Assembly (NCBI RefSeq): GCF_002742285.1
Contig: NZ_MDGM01000003.1
Location: forward strand, 62,001-126,000
Reading direction: 5' to 3'
Length of the DNA: 64,000 nucleotides
DNA from: Paramylibacter kogurei
Lineage (GTDB): Bacteria; Pseudomonadota; Alphaproteobacteria; Rhodobacterales; Rhodobacteraceae
Shown: positions 1 to 9,958 of the stretch, piece after piece
Layout: each line of letters starts with the position of its first letter
How positions within the stretch are numbered: the stretch's first letter is position 1
The notes under the pieces: generated by a model
What the model was told of the DNA's origin: nothing
What the model saw: only the letters and a program-made list of their open reading frames with translations
Database searches by the model: none
Program-made: the position numbers and the translations under genes

Positions 1-599
1 CCCAAAATCGGTTTGGATTTTTCGGCCAGTCCGCGCAATGATTGCGCACGCTTGCGCATCAGGTTTTGCCCACCAATGCCAATTCCAATGATTAATGTTG
101 AAACACCCAAGGCGAAAAACACCATTATCAAAAAGGCCCAAAATAGGCTCTCACCTTGGCTGGCCAGCGCAATTGCCCCACCAAGCGTTGGCCCGATACA
201 AGGTGACCAAACCGCACCCAGCAACAAGCCCCCGATAAACTGTCCACGCAATCCAGCGCTCCCAACAGTGTCAATCGCATGATCCGCACCAGTGGAAACA
301 CCCGCCATGGCGCGTTCAAATCGTAAATTCAATGCAGGGGTTAAAATTATCAAACCAAACAAGACCATCATCACGGCGCCAATTTGCGCCAAACGATCTG
401 GTGTTAATCCAACGCTACGCCCAAGGGTTGCGACAAACATTCCAAACCCGACAAACGCAAGCGACATGCCAAGGGCAAGCGCAAGCGGCCCACGCTTGTC
501 CGCATTCAATGCCGTCGCCAAAACAATGGGAAGCACGGGCAAAACACATGGGTTAATCAGGGTGAGCATCCCTGCGATGTATGCGAAAATCAATTCCAT
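1..599 (-). CDS. ccdA: CcdA/DsbD-type membrane thiol reductant transporter (partial, 3' end off window)
   Basis: An inner-membrane protein that carries reducing equivalents from cytoplasmic thioredoxin to periplasmic thiols, as used in cytochrome c maturation. The ATG at 599 opens a frame that runs off the left edge (199 codons seen). The two conserved cysteines of the family are present: Cys18 in NPCVLP and Cys134 in WSPCIGP, each inside a hydrophobic helix. At least five hydrophobic segments are visible. Frames on the opposite strand here are shadows. Whether it serves cytochrome c biogenesis or another thiol pathway cannot be decided without its missing downstream neighbours. Confidence 0.88.
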   Translation of the reverse strand, partial: MELIFAYIAGMLTLINPCVLPVLPIVLATALNADKRGPLALALGMSLAFVGFGMFVATLGRSVGLTPDRLAQIGAVMMVLFGLIILTPALNLRFERAMAGVSTGADHAIDTVGSAGLRGQFIGGLLLGAVWSPCIGPTLGGAIALASQGESLFWAFLIMVFFALGVSTLIIGIGIGGQNLMRKRAQSLRGLAEKSKPIL

Positions 600-685
600 A
601 TCATATGATTACGATTTGCAACGGCGCGAAACAATTAACGATTTTAATTTCTAAAATCACTTGCCCGTCAGCAATGTTTCAAGAA

Positions 686-1264
686 TTAGCGCATGCGCCG
701 CACGGTTGGGGTTGGATCGGTCGGTTTCTTATTTTTGCGCTGCGTTTTATTAATCGATACCCGCAACGCGGTTTTTGCGTTTTTTTCATCCCGAATGGGG
801 CGTTTTTCAAGTTCAGATTTTGTTGAAATCTTTATCGTGGTTCGGGGTATTTTCGCCGCTCGATTTTTACGATGTTCACGTTGAACTTTTGCCAAAGCTT
901 GATTGGTTTCGCGATTTTCACGAGACGAAAAAAACCAAGTTAGAAAAAACATAATCGGCAAAATCGGTGTAAATAGTGCGAAAAAGAATGGGGCAAATAC
1001 GCCTTTGGTTCGATATTGTTTTGTCACTGTGGCCAAAACCATCCAGAGTGCGAATGGAACAAAAAATAACAACCCCATGGAGGCCATTGCAATCACTTCT
1101 GATTGTTGGCCAGACCCAACAGCAATCAGCGCAACAGGTGCCACCAACACCATTACCAAAGTAACGAGCCGAGAAATAAATTCACCGTTCGTTATAACGC
1201 CAAATGGCGACATCCATTCAAGGAGGCCGCCACCGTTAATATTTGATTGGTTTTTATCTTGCAT
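686..1264 (-). CDS. hypothetical membrane protein with basic C-terminal tail
   Basis: No family recognised. The ATG at 1264 gives 192 residues; a TTG at 1273 would overlap the dapD stop and add three residues. Three hydrophobic segments lie in the first 110 residues (SRLVTLVMVLVAPVALIAVG, a second near VPFALWMVLA and a third near FFALFTPILPIMFFLTW). They are followed by about 80 very basic, polar residues rich in Lys and Arg, probably a cytoplasmic tail. It follows dapD with a gap of only five bases, so it is probably cotranscribed. Function unknown. Confidence 0.6.
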   Translation of the reverse strand: MQDKNQSNINGGGLLEWMSPFGVITNGEFISRLVTLVMVLVAPVALIAVGSGQQSEVIAMASMGLLFFVPFALWMVLATVTKQYRTKGVFAPFFFALFTPILPIMFFLTWFFSSRENRETNQALAKVQREHRKNRAAKIPRTTIKISTKSELEKRPIRDEKNAKTALRVSINKTQRKNKKPTDPTPTVRRMR

Positions 1265-1269
1265 CAAGA

Positions 1270-2097
1270 TCAATCACGCAGCAATTCATTAATGCTGGTT
1301 TTTGATCGTGTTTTTGCATCTACTTTTTTCACAATCACGGCACAGTACAAATGCACGCCACCTTTTGATGGCATTGAACCGGCAACCACAACGGAACCTG
1401 CGGGAACTTCGCCATAGGTGACTTCGCCTGTTTCACGATCAAGGATTTTTGTTGATTGGCCGATGAACACACCCATGCCCAAAACCGAACCTTCGCGCAC
1501 GATACAACCCTCAACAACCTCGGAACGCGCACCGATGAAACAGTTGTCTTCGATAATGGTTGGCCCAGCTTGCATTGGTTCCAATACGCCACCAATTCCA
1601 ACGCCACCAGACAGGTGAACATTCTTGCCGATTTGTGCGCATGATCCAACTGTTGCCCATGTATCAACCATTGTGCCGCTGTCGACATATGCGCCCAAAT
1701 TCACAAAAGATGGCATCAATACCACACCTGGCGCGATATAGGCCGAGCGGCGCACAACGCAATTTGGCACAGCGCGAAAACCAGCGCTGGTAAATTCATC
1801 AGCGCCCCAGCCTTTGAATTTTGAATCAACCTTATCCCACCATGTGCCATCCTGTGGGCCACCGTTTTGGATTTCCATGTCTTTAACGCGAAAGCCAAGC
1901 AATACTGCCTTTTTGGCCCATTGGTTCACATGCCATTTACCGCTTTCGGTTGGTTCCGCAACGCGCAGTGAACCGCTGTCCAATGCATTCAGTGTTTCTT
2001 CAATCGCATCGCGTGCTTCACCCTTTGTTGCGGGTGTGATTGTGTCGCGAATTTCCCATGCTGCTTCGAGGGCGGTTTCCAATTGTGCGTTAGACAT
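1270..2097 (-). CDS. dapD: 2,3,4,5-tetrahydropyridine-2,6-dicarboxylate N-succinyltransferase
   Basis: Transfers succinyl from succinyl-CoA to tetrahydrodipicolinate in the succinylase branch of lysine and diaminopimelate synthesis. The ATG at 2097 is preceded by GGAG at good spacing and gives 275 residues, the usual family length; a longer frame to 2133 lacks support. The N-terminal helical region is followed by a left-handed beta-helix of hexapeptide repeats ([19 protein letters not shown] onward, about residues 110-230) with the typical GARSEVVEG and VVAGSMPSK segments. The neighbouring LOG gene is divergent. Confidence 0.96.
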   Translation of the reverse strand: MSNAQLETALEAAWEIRDTITPATKGEARDAIEETLNALDSGSLRVAEPTESGKWHVNQWAKKAVLLGFRVKDMEIQNGGPQDGTWWDKVDSKFKGWGADEFTSAGFRAVPNCVVRRSAYIAPGVVLMPSFVNLGAYVDSGTMVDTWATVGSCAQIGKNVHLSGGVGIGGVLEPMQAGPTIIEDNCFIGARSEVVEGCIVREGSVLGMGVFIGQSTKILDRETGEVTYGEVPAGSVVVAGSMPSKGGVHLYCAVIVKKVDAKTRSKTSINELLRD

Positions 2098-2219
2098 GAG
2101 TTTCTCCATTTCAAGTCTGGATAGATTTATCACAGCAACCTATAGTTTGAACATAAGACAGGTGCAACAAAGACCCCTTCTTTTGTCTGTATCAGAAATA
2201 GTGGTGAGGAATAAATCAT

Positions 2220-3032
2220 ATGGCGCGTAAACAAGAAGCATTTCCAAATGCAGAAACCGATATTGAAATTACATCAAAAATCGCAGACACGGCGCAAACC
2301 CGCGCCCCCGCGTATCGGTTGGCATTTGCCGATGATGAATTTTTGTGTCGCGATGAATTGCGTGGGATGCGAATGCATCTTGAAATGTTAAAACCCGAAA
2401 TGGTCATGGCCGAACGCGGTATCGAAAGCACAGTTGTAATGTTTGGCGGTGCACGCATCCCTGACCCTGTCAACAAAGACAAAGCGCGTACTGAAACGCT
2501 TTCAAACCTATCAAAATATTATACCGAGGCGCGCAAATTCGCCCGTCTTGTGACCGCCAAAAGCATGGAAAGCTATGGCCACCATGATGTCATCGTCACT
2601 GGTGGTGGCCCCGGTGTCATGGAGGCTGGCAACCGCGGCGCAGCAGAAGCAGGTGGTTCATCCATCGCGTTGAACATCGTGTTGCCATTTGAACAAGCAC
2701 CAAACGAATATTGCACACCTGAGCTGTGTTTCAATTTCCACTATTTCGCAACGCGCAAAATTCATTTTCTGATCCGCGCCAAAGCAATCACAGCATTCCC
2801 TGGTGGATTCGGAACATTCGATGAATTGTTCGAGGCTTTAACATTAATCCAAACCAAACGCATGAAACGCGTTCCGATCTTGCTATTCGGCGAAGAGTTC
2901 TGGCGTTCTGTTATCAATTGGGAGGTTTTGGCAGATGCGGGAACCATTGGTGCCGACGATCTGGAATTGTTTCAGTTTGTTGAAACCGCAGATCAGGCGA
3001 TGAAAATTTTGAATGAATGGGACGAAAGTTAA
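2220..3032 (+). CDS. LOG family protein (TIGR00730-like nucleotide phosphoribohydrolase)
   Basis: A Rossmann-fold enzyme of the LOG family, whose studied members release free bases from nucleoside 5'-monophosphates (cytokinin activation in plants). Both signature motifs are present: GGGPGVMEA at residues 128-136 and PGGFGTFDE at 194-202, where the Glu is catalytic in the family. About 60 extra N-terminal residues precede the core; this marks it as a longer bacterial form once mis-annotated as lysine decarboxylase. GAGGA lies nine bases before the ATG. The physiological substrate is not evident. It ends four bases inside the convergent gene at 3029. Confidence 0.85.
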   Translation: MARKQEAFPNAETDIEITSKIADTAQTRAPAYRLAFADDEFLCRDELRGMRMHLEMLKPEMVMAERGIESTVVMFGGARIPDPVNKDKARTETLSNLSKYYTEARKFARLVTAKSMESYGHHDVIVTGGGPGVMEAGNRGAAEAGGSSIALNIVLPFEQAPNEYCTPELCFNFHYFATRKIHFLIRAKAITAFPGGFGTFDELFEALTLIQTKRMKRVPILLFGEEFWRSVINWEVLADAGTIGADDLELFQFVETADQAMKILNEWDES

Positions 3033-3901
3033 TTATCATCCGCGACCACATATTCCACCAATTCAGTGCGCTGGAAAATCTGAAAATTATCATCGGAAAT
3101 CATCGTGATGCGGATACGATCCGCCGCATCACGCCAAACGCTTATTCCTTCTAAATTATCATGAACACCGGGTGTTGTTTCAACCAAGGTGAGCTCATCC
3201 TCAAATCCATCTGTGCCAATGCGAAAACTGCGCACACGGGTTGAAAACCCGCCCAGCCACGTAAATGCACGTTCCAACAAATAAAACCGCCCATCAGGGC
3301 CGACATCCGCGCCAACGGCCAAAAATTCACCGCTGCGTGGCAAATGGCCAAAAATGGTCCATTCACCATTTTTAAATCGATACACGGGAAATGGCCTGTC
3401 AATCACACCTGATCGTTCGGGCATGGTATAAAGCGCACCAGTGTCATCAATTGCCAATGCCTCTAATGACGAATTATTCTGCATGAATTTAAAATCAGGA
3501 TGCGGTGGGATATGCGTTGCACGGCTGCTTAAAGTGGCATGTGCGCGAACACGGTGAAATCCCTCAAAAGAAAAATAGTATACGCCGTTTTTCCCAACGG
3601 CCATTCCTTCTGAATTTGAATTGCGTCCTGAAACGGGTTTGCCATCAATTTGGCGAAGCCGCGAAATCGAGGTGACCGTGACGGCGGATAATCGATCCAC
3701 ACCGCGTGTAATGTCGCCCGTCATTAAATAACCACGATCTGAAACCGAAACCAAACCTTTGCCATCGTCGGTGATATATAATCCAGACCATCCGCCAAAA
3801 CGCGCATCATCCAGATCAAAACCGATTGATGCAACCAAACGCACATCTTGTGCGAATGACGGAAACGCCAAGAACAATATTAACGTCAAAAAACGTATCA
3901 T
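3029..3901 (-). CDS. esterase-like activity of phytase family protein (exported)
   Basis: Predicted secreted beta-propeller-like protein of the phytase-like domain family (PF13449 type). A clear signal peptide is present (residues 1-17, FLTLILFLAFPSFAQ). The body has the family's GWSGLYITDDG opening, a SNSEGMAVG segment around residue 100, and later NSSLEALAIDD and LEGISVW repeats. The substrate is unknown; true phytase activity is not shown for this family. Its start codon overlaps the mepA stop as ATGA, so it belongs to the MFS-mepA transcription unit. Confidence 0.75.
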   Translation of the reverse strand: MIRFLTLILFLAFPSFAQDVRLVASIGFDLDDARFGGWSGLYITDDGKGLVSVSDRGYLMTGDITRGVDRLSAVTVTSISRLRQIDGKPVSGRNSNSEGMAVGKNGVYYFSFEGFHRVRAHATLSSRATHIPPHPDFKFMQNNSSLEALAIDDTGALYTMPERSGVIDRPFPVYRFKNGEWTIFGHLPRSGEFLAVGADVGPDGRFYLLERAFTWLGGFSTRVRSFRIGTDGFEDELTLVETTPGVHDNLEGISVWRDAADRIRITMISDDNFQIFQRTELVEYVVADDN

Positions 3902-4791
3902 CTAGATTTCAAAACGCCTGTGCATTGTTGCGGTAAATCCGCCATTGTGTATTCGCGTGGATGGCGCCGTTTGGGCGGCTTTGGCGCGTTTGGATCCGCA
4001 GGTTTTAGCGCATCAGTCACCCACCAATTCAACGTTTCATCACAACCATTCCCACCCTTTGACAACTGAGCAACCGTTGGTGTTTGGGTTTTACAGTTTG
4101 TTGAACCTTTTGGGCATTTTAAGCGCACATGAAAATGATAATGGTGTCCCCAGAACGGGCGGATTTTTTGCAACCAATCTTTGTTTCCTTTGGCGCGGTT
4201 ACACATCCAAATCTTTACTGGTGCCGTCACAAAAATACGATCAACTGCGGGATCACTGGCTGCAATTTTCATCACTTGCATATGGCTTTCACGCCAATTT
4301 TTGCTGACACTGCGTTGATCTTTGGACCGCACGGAAATTGAAGAAAGGCTTTCACGTTCGCTGCGCGACAAATTCAATCGTTTTGGTGGATACATCCATA
4401 TATCTGCATCCAATCCCATCTGGTGCGACGCATGGCCAGATGTCATCGGGCCACCGCGAGGTTGTGAAATATCGCCTATATATAAGCCCTTCCAATCCGA
4501 AAGCTGTGCCACCTTGGCCGACACCCGTTTCAGATAGGCAATCATATCAGGATGTCCCCAGTTACGATTACGGCTTAGTCGCATCGCCTGCCAAGTTGGA
4601 CCCGTTTGCGCAAGCTGTTCCGCTCCCGCCACACAGCCCTTGGAATAAAATCCGTGTGCTTGGGGTGTTTGTAAAGATGCTTTGGATTTTGCCCCCAGCA
4701 ATTGATTTGCCTTTGGCTGTGCATGAACCTGTGACGACAAACCAACGCTTATCGCCACAGCAACCAGTGATACAAACCAAGAAATGCGCAC
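3898..4791 (-). CDS. mepA: penicillin-insensitive murein endopeptidase
   Basis: Periplasmic LAS-type zinc endopeptidase that cuts D-Ala-meso-DAP cross-links in peptidoglycan. The metal-site motifs are visible: SGHASHQMGLDADIW and the distal WGHHYHFHVRL. I chose GTG at 4791, which has GAGG nine bases upstream and begins a signal peptide (MRISWFVSLVAVAISVG); a TTG at 4815 would extend the frame. The protein has 297 residues, slightly longer than the E. coli enzyme. The gene lies directly behind the MFS gene and overlaps the following phytase-like gene by four bases. Confidence 0.92.
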   Translation of the reverse strand: MRISWFVSLVAVAISVGLSSQVHAQPKANQLLGAKSKASLQTPQAHGFYSKGCVAGAEQLAQTGPTWQAMRLSRNRNWGHPDMIAYLKRVSAKVAQLSDWKGLYIGDISQPRGGPMTSGHASHQMGLDADIWMYPPKRLNLSRSERESLSSISVRSKDQRSVSKNWRESHMQVMKIAASDPAVDRIFVTAPVKIWMCNRAKGNKDWLQKIRPFWGHHYHFHVRLKCPKGSTNCKTQTPTVAQLSKGGNGCDETLNWWVTDALKPADPNAPKPPKRRHPREYTMADLPQQCTGVLKSR

Positions 4792-4795
4792 GAGA

Positions 4796-6118
4796 TTATT
4801 CCTCTCTTGTTTCAACCCAGAACAACAAACACAATCCGATCAAAAACAGGATCACAACTGGTACCATGCCCAAACGCTGGTTTTGCGTGATATGCGTCAC
4901 CAACCCAATTGATGACGGGGCGATGAATGACGTGGCTTTGCCTGCTAAACCGTACAAACCAAATGCTTCGGTCATACGCTCTGGTGATGCCTGATGAACC
5001 ATCATATGGCGCGATGATGCCTGAATCACACCGCCAAAACCACCCAGAATTGCCCCACAAAACATAAACACTTTGTCAGGAAGCGTTGAACCTTCGGCCA
5101 ATGGAACACCAAAAAATGAATCACGCCCGATGCCAATAATGACGGTACACACCGTGATTAACACAACAATCGACAGCGCAATCGTGCGTTTTGGGCCGAT
5201 GCGTTTATCGATAAATCCACCCAAATAAGTGAATACCATCGCGCCAAACGCAGCAACAATTCCAAAAATTCCGATTTGAATGATGGACCAGCCCAACACG
5301 CCTTCGGCGTAGATACCACCAAATGCAAAAACACCAACCAACGCATCGCGATAAAACATTGATGACGCCAGATAGGCAGACAAACTAATGTTATTGGGCA
5401 GTGTTTTAATGGTTTCCCACAAACTGCTTAACCCCGCAGCAATGCCACCTGTTACGTTTTGACGACGTACCCGATCGGGCACCCACATAAAGAACGGGAT
5501 CATAAATACCGCATACCAAATCGCGGTTAGCGGTCCAACCATACGTGTGCCTTGGCGGGTTTCGGTATCCAATCCGAACAATGGTGCACGACCCAGCAAA
5601 GTTTTGCCTTCTTCGTTTTCGGCCAACAGCAATAACATTATGACCAGCGAAATAATTCCACCTGCATAACCCCACGCCCAACCGTTGCCAGAAATACGGC
5701 CAAGCTCTTCTGCATCACCCATTTCAGGCAACATTGAATTTGCAAATACTTGCGACCATTCCATGCCCAAAACACCAATCCCAAACAGGATTAAAATCAT
5801 AGTCACACTGTCCATGTTCGGCACCGCCCACCACAATCCGAACGATCCAACAACATAAAGCAAGGAAAAGAATAACAACCACGGGCGCCGTGGGCCGATA
5901 TGATCTGAAATCGCGCCCAATATTGGTGCACCTAGCGCCAAACAAACGCCAACAATCCCCATCATCAAACCCCAAAGAGCCTGACCTTGGACTGGATCGC
6001 CCACAACTGCACCTGTAAAATAAGGAGCAAAAATAAATGTAATTAACAATGTATTATAGGGCTGTGCGGCCCAATCATACATCATCCAGCCCCAAATTTT
6101 CTTTGATTTATCTGTCAT
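4796..6118 (-). CDS. MFS transporter, UMF1/Atg22-like family
   Basis: Twelve-helix inner-membrane permease of the major facilitator superfamily, 440 residues from ATG at 6118. The start WGWMMYDWAAQPYNTLLITF is typical of the UMF1 (Atg22-like) group, and the loop ISDHIGPRRPWLLFFSLLY carries the MFS motif A between helices 2 and 3. Vacuolar Atg22 proteins export amino acids; the bacterial substrate is not known. It heads the MFS-mepA-phytase-like unit. Confidence 0.85.
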   Translation of the reverse strand: MTDKSKKIWGWMMYDWAAQPYNTLLITFIFAPYFTGAVVGDPVQGQALWGLMMGIVGVCLALGAPILGAISDHIGPRRPWLLFFSLLYVVGSFGLWWAVPNMDSVTMILILFGIGVLGMEWSQVFANSMLPEMGDAEELGRISGNGWAWGYAGGIISLVIMLLLLAENEEGKTLLGRAPLFGLDTETRQGTRMVGPLTAIWYAVFMIPFFMWVPDRVRRQNVTGGIAAGLSSLWETIKTLPNNISLSAYLASSMFYRDALVGVFAFGGIYAEGVLGWSIIQIGIFGIVAAFGAMVFTYLGGFIDKRIGPKRTIALSIVVLITVCTVIIGIGRDSFFGVPLAEGSTLPDKVFMFCGAILGGFGGVIQASSRHMMVHQASPERMTEAFGLYGLAGKATSFIAPSSIGLVTHITQNQRLGMVPVVILFLIGLCLLFWVETREE

Positions 6119-6196
6119 TTTTATATTTCTCGCCTGTTTTGGAATAATTGAACACTTTGCCAACCAGCAAGCAAGAAAAAACGCCGTTTGTGACGT

Positions 6197-6727
6197 TTAG
6201 TATTCTGGCGGCCAGATGCGTGTGCTTTCCGCTTCGATCCAATTTCGCACCCATCCTGGCAATGGAGGGTTCCAATCGGAACGATCAAAATAGTCTGCCA
6301 ACTTTTGCGTTGGCACGATCCCGTTTTTATCTGTCAGTGCACTTCGGTAAAGCGCGGATGACGTTGCCTCGCCACCCCGCCACATGCTCTGTTGCAGATA
6401 GATGAAACGATCATCGCGCCCGATTACACGTGTGCGCATTTCGTAACGCTGAAACATGTGAACGCGGCGGCGGTAACGAATACTGGTCCCTGCAATGGCA
6501 AGCGCCCATTTGTTTTTGCGCAACGCTTTGACCAAACCTGTACGTTTGGCAAATGGTATGCGGCCTAAATCATACAGGCTGAGCGTGATACCATTGTTCA
6601 TTTCCATCCAAATGTCCAAATCCCAAGGCCAACAAATATGTTTGCTGACGTGAACATCATCAATCGCGAGCGGTTTTTGAAAACTCGCCAATGCCATCAC
6701 TTTGGTAAAGCGTATGAACGGATACAT
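6197..6727 (-). CDS. hotdog-fold acyl-CoA thioesterase family protein
   Basis: Likely thioesterase of the 4-hydroxybenzoyl-CoA/THEM6-like group. Residues 36-46 hold DLDIWMEMNNG, which matches the Asp and MNNG pattern at the start of the hotdog central helix in this family. A second conserved stretch is RYRRRVHMFQRYEMRTRVIG. It has 176 residues and no signal peptide. The acyl substrate is unknown. It is divergent from yggT, and an inverted repeat CAAGGTG-N18-CACCTTG (6774-6805) lies between the two. Confidence 0.8.
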   Translation of the reverse strand: MYPFIRFTKVMALASFQKPLAIDDVHVSKHICWPWDLDIWMEMNNGITLSLYDLGRIPFAKRTGLVKALRKNKWALAIAGTSIRYRRRVHMFQRYEMRTRVIGRDDRFIYLQQSMWRGGEATSSALYRSALTDKNGIVPTQKLADYFDRSDWNPPLPGWVRNWIEAESTRIWPPEY

Positions 6728-6857
6728 TTGGTGCCTCTTTTTGTAAATTTATTGAACACCAAAATGAATTCATCAAGGTGAACGTAGGGTCATATGCACA
6801 CCTTGTAGGATTTGAAAAGAGCGATTAGGTATAACCAAACAAGAAAAGGTTTGAATA

Positions 6858-7136
6858 ATGGACTCTCTTCGCCAAATTTTATTGATGGCACTCGACATCG
6901 CGTATTTTATTGTGATTGCACATGTGATCATGAGCTTTCTAATCAACTTTCAGGTTCTCAATCTGCGCCAACCCATTGTTGCGCAAATTTGGTTTGGTTT
7001 GAATCGATTGCTTGAACCTATTTACGCGCCGATCCGTCGGTTTTTGCCACCGATGGGCGGTATTGATTTCACGCCCATTGTTTTGTTTTTTGCAATTCAA
7101 GCCTTGCGGATCGTTGTTTCAAATAACGTTTACTAA
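6858..7136 (+). CDS. YggT family membrane protein
   Basis: Small inner-membrane protein of the YggT family, 92 residues with two hydrophobic hairpins. The motif RQPIVAQIWFGLNRLLEPIYAPIRRFLPP is typical (shown here only by its ends, residues about 37-65, with key Pro-Ile-Arg-Arg and Leu-Pro-Pro), followed by GGIDFTPIVLFF. The exact role is unresolved; homologues are linked to membrane or osmotic functions and chloroplast CCB3. A strong hairpin terminator follows the stop. Confidence 0.88.
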   Translation: MDSLRQILLMALDIAYFIVIAHVIMSFLINFQVLNLRQPIVAQIWFGLNRLLEPIYAPIRRFLPPMGGIDFTPIVLFFAIQALRIVVSNNVY

Positions 7137-7141
7137 AACAA

Positions 7142-7165
7142 AAAGCCTGCGCGAACGCAGGCTTT
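7142..7165. terminator. bidirectional intrinsic terminator between yggT and msrA
   Basis: AAAGCCTGCG, loop CGAA, CGCAGGCTTT forms a perfect 10-bp stem. The flanking A and T runs let it act for both convergent genes. Confidence 0.85.
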
Positions 7166-7192
7166 CGTCTGTTTAGGTTAGATAGGGGAAAT

Positions 7193-7822
7193 CTAACCGC
7201 CAACAAATGCAGCATCTGAACCCCAAAGCTGTTTCACACGTTCATCACGCCCACAGCCTTTGCGGTATTTTTTATACGCAGATGCTTTTGTAATACGGCC
7301 AAAGCGGGTTAATACCTTGCTTGTTTGTTTGTAATAATCTTGGTGGTAATCTTCGGCATCGTAAAATTTGGATGCATTACGCACAGGTGTTACAACTTTT
7401 TTAGGAAGCTTTCCTGATGCGTTGATCGCCGCGATTGCCTTTTCTGCAATCGCACGTTCTGATGCCCCGTTTGCAAAAATTGCGGTTGTATAACTATTGC
7501 CACGATCACAAAATTGACCACCGGCATCAGTTGGATCAACTGATCGGAAAAATTTATCGACCAATGTTTCATAGCTGATCACACTTGGGTCATAAAAAAT
7601 TTTCACAGCCTCAATATGTGATCCAATTGTTTTATATGTAGGGTTGGCGTTTTTACCGCCAGTGTAACCTGAAACAACTTCCTTCACGCCTTTAAGCGAT
7701 TCAAAATCAGATTCAACGCACCAAAAACACCCGCCTGCAAATACAGCCGTTTTGGTGCCAGCGGCGTATGCACCGATTGTCGATGCAGCAAAAACCACGG
7801 CAGATAGTAAAAGTTTTTTCAT
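7193..7822 (-). CDS. msrA: peptide-methionine (S)-S-oxide reductase, exported
   Basis: Repairs methionine-S-sulfoxide in oxidised proteins. The active-site motif GCFWC is at residues 31-35, and GNSYTTAIF and YHQDYY follow as in the family. The ATG at 7822 has GGGGAGA just upstream. It begins a signal peptide (MKKLLLSAVVFAASTIGAYA), so the 209-residue enzyme is likely periplasmic, whereas most MsrA proteins are cytoplasmic. No msrB is fused to it or adjacent. A longer frame to 7924 would destroy the signal peptide. Confidence 0.93.
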   Translation of the reverse strand: MKKLLLSAVVFAASTIGAYAAGTKTAVFAGGCFWCVESDFESLKGVKEVVSGYTGGKNANPTYKTIGSHIEAVKIFYDPSVISYETLVDKFFRSVDPTDAGGQFCDRGNSYTTAIFANGASERAIAEKAIAAINASGKLPKKVVTPVRNASKFYDAEDYHQDYYKQTSKVLTRFGRITKASAYKKYRKGCGRDERVKQLWGSDAAFVGG

Positions 7823-7945
7823 GTTCTCTCCCCTTTTCATGCAACCTTTCAACGACGAATGAACTTCACTTGCAATTAACAATGAAGTGAGAAAATGTAG
7901 CATTTGGACGACGCAGATCGTCAATTGTATCTAAGGGAAATGAAC

Positions 7946-8662
7946 ATGCGTATCGCGATGTGGTCTGGGCCGCGAAATCTTTCGACGGCAATGTTGTATT
8001 CATTTGGTGCGCGTTCCGATTGCGCAGTTTGGGATGAACCCTATTACGGCGCATATTTGCACGAAACGGGATTGGAACACCCGATGGGCGCGGAAATCAT
8101 GGCACAATGGTCGCTGGACTCAAATGATATTTCCACACGGTGTTTGGGTGAAATTCCCGATCACAAATCCGTCTTTTATCAAAAACACATGTGCCATCAC
8201 ATGATTCCGAAATTTGATCGCACTTGGATTGCGGGCATGACCAATGTATTTTTGATCCGCCATCCAGCGCGTGTATTGGCAAGCTATGCAGCCAAACGCG
8301 AAAACCCCAGTTTGGATGATATCGGGTTTCGCCAACAGGGCGAATTATTCAAACAGCTTTGTGATACCCAAGACACGCCACCAGTCGTGATCGACAGTTT
8401 TGATATCCGCGAAAATCCTGAAAAAATGTTACGCAAATTATGCGACGCGATCGGATTAAATTTTGAACCTGCCATGCTGTCCTGGCCCAAAGGTGGACAC
8501 AAAGACGATGGACCTTGGGCACCACATTGGTATCCCGCCGTCCATAATTCCACAGGCTTTGCAGGGGTCGAAGGGCCGCTTCCATCATTAAGCGATGAAT
8601 TGGCCACGGTATGCGAACAGGCCATGCCCTATTATGAAGACATGGCCAAATTCAAAATTTAG
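7946..8662 (+). CDS. sulfotransferase-like family protein
   Basis: A small P-loop protein of the sulfotransferase-like group often annotated beside branched-chain aminotransferases. The N-terminus [20 protein letters not shown] resembles a 5'-phosphosulfate-binding loop ([10 protein letters not shown]). [10 protein letters not shown] and [13 protein letters not shown] (the 3'-phosphate-binding Arg/Ser region) follow. The ATG at 7946 has AAGGGA about eight bases upstream; an ATG at 7940 is too close to it. The acceptor is unknown. It ends four bases inside argG. Confidence 0.7.
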   Translation: MRIAMWSGPRNLSTAMLYSFGARSDCAVWDEPYYGAYLHETGLEHPMGAEIMAQWSLDSNDISTRCLGEIPDHKSVFYQKHMCHHMIPKFDRTWIAGMTNVFLIRHPARVLASYAAKRENPSLDDIGFRQQGELFKQLCDTQDTPPVVIDSFDIRENPEKMLRKLCDAIGLNFEPAMLSWPKGGHKDDGPWAPHWYPAVHNSTGFAGVEGPLPSLSDELATVCEQAMPYYEDMAKFKI

Positions 8663-9882
8663 CTTTTGCGTTTGTTGCGCATCGCCAAAAGACGCAAACG
8701 CAAGGCGTTGATTTTGATGAAACCAGCCGCATCTTTTTGATCATATGCACCTTGGTCATCTTCGAATGTGACGTGCTCTTCTGAATAAAGACTGTCGTCT
8801 GACCAGCGGCCAACGGTGGTTACGGCACCTTTATACAATTTCACGCGCACTGTTCCGTTCACAAATTTTTGGCTCTCATCGATCAATGCTTGCAGCATTT
8901 CACGTTCGGGGCTGTACCAGAAACCGTTGTAAATCAGCTCGGCATATTTTGGCATAAGTTCATCTTTTAGATGTGCCGCACCACGATCAAGCGTGATGCT
9001 TTCGATGCCGCGGTGTGCCTCTAACATGATTGTACCACCTGGGGTTTCATAAATCCCACGCGATTTCATACCGACAAAGCGACCTTCAACCAGATCCAAA
9101 CGGCCAACACCGTGCTTGCCACCTAATTCGTTCAATGCTGTCAACATTTCCGCAGGCGTCAATTCTTTGCCATTCAAGGCAACGGGATCGCCCTTGGCAT
9201 ATGTGATCTCAACAAATTCTGGTGTATTTGGCGCATCTTCTGGATTCACTGTACGCTGGTAAACGTAATCTGGTGCTTCGACCGCGGGATCTTCCAAAAC
9301 TTTGCCTTCTGAAGATGTGTGCAACAGGTTCGCATCAACAGAAAACGGTGCTTCGCCGCGTTTATCTTTGGCGATCGGAATCTGATTTTCCTCGGCAAAT
9401 GCCAACAATTTTGTCCGCGATGACAAATCCCATTCGCGCCACGGTGCAACAACCTTGATATCTGGGTTCAACGCATATGCGGACAATTCAAACCGTACCT
9501 GATCGTTTCCCTTGCCTGTGGCACCATGTGCCACCGCATCCGCACCACATTCCGCGGCAATTTCAACGAGACGTTTTGAAATCAATGGGCGCGCAATGGA
9601 TGTGCCCAACAAATACAACCCTTCGTAAACCGCATTCGCGCGGAACATTGGGAAAACGAAATCGCGCACGAATTCTTCGCGCACATCTTCGATATGAATG
9701 TTTTCTGGTTTGATCCCCAAAAGCTCTGCTTTTTTGCGCGCTGGTTCCAGCTCTTCGCCCTGTCCCAAATCGGCGGTAAAGGTGACAACCTCACAGCCAT
9801 ATTCAGTTTGCAGCCACTTCAAAATGATAGATGTGTCAAGACCGCCAGAATAGGCAAGAACAACTTTTTTAGGTGCAGACAT
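8659..9882 (-). CDS. argG: argininosuccinate synthase
   Basis: Joins citrulline and aspartate using ATP, the penultimate step of arginine synthesis. The N-terminal PP-loop [10 protein letters not shown] is at residues 9-18. The tetramer core motifs [14 protein letters not shown] and [17 protein letters not shown] are intact. Length 407 is normal. GGAG stands nine bases before the ATG. It is transcribed alone on the minus strand behind the receptor-like gene at 9959. Confidence 0.98.
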   Translation of the reverse strand: MSAPKKVVLAYSGGLDTSIILKWLQTEYGCEVVTFTADLGQGEELEPARKKAELLGIKPENIHIEDVREEFVRDFVFPMFRANAVYEGLYLLGTSIARPLISKRLVEIAAECGADAVAHGATGKGNDQVRFELSAYALNPDIKVVAPWREWDLSSRTKLLAFAEENQIPIAKDKRGEAPFSVDANLLHTSSEGKVLEDPAVEAPDYVYQRTVNPEDAPNTPEFVEITYAKGDPVALNGKELTPAEMLTALNELGGKHGVGRLDLVEGRFVGMKSRGIYETPGGTIMLEAHRGIESITLDRGAAHLKDELMPKYAELIYNGFWYSPEREMLQALIDESQKFVNGTVRVKLYKGAVTTVGRWSDDSLYSEEHVTFEDDQGAYDQKDAAGFIKINALRLRLLAMRNKRKS

Positions 9883-9958
9883 AACGAAACGCTCCGAAAG
9901 ATTAGGGATTCTATTTCTGGCGGTTTATTGCGTTTCGCTGCGATGGGCAAGCCGTGCG

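Noticed and set aside
51..599. DsbD as the identity of the first gene
   Set aside because: The protein starts directly with the membrane domain and has no periplasmic N-terminal domain, so the CcdA type fits better.
13..654. Plus-strand open frames at the left edge
   Set aside because: They lie opposite a clear CcdA-type frame with conserved NPC and SPC motifs and show no protein-like features.
6774..6805. CAAGGTG-N18-CACCTTG before yggT
   Set aside because: Short arms and a long spacer; could be chance, so only mentioned with its neighbour.
9885..9937. CGAAACGC / GCGTTTCG inverted repeat upstream of argG
   Set aside because: The arms are 37 bases apart, too far for a convincing hairpin or standard operator.
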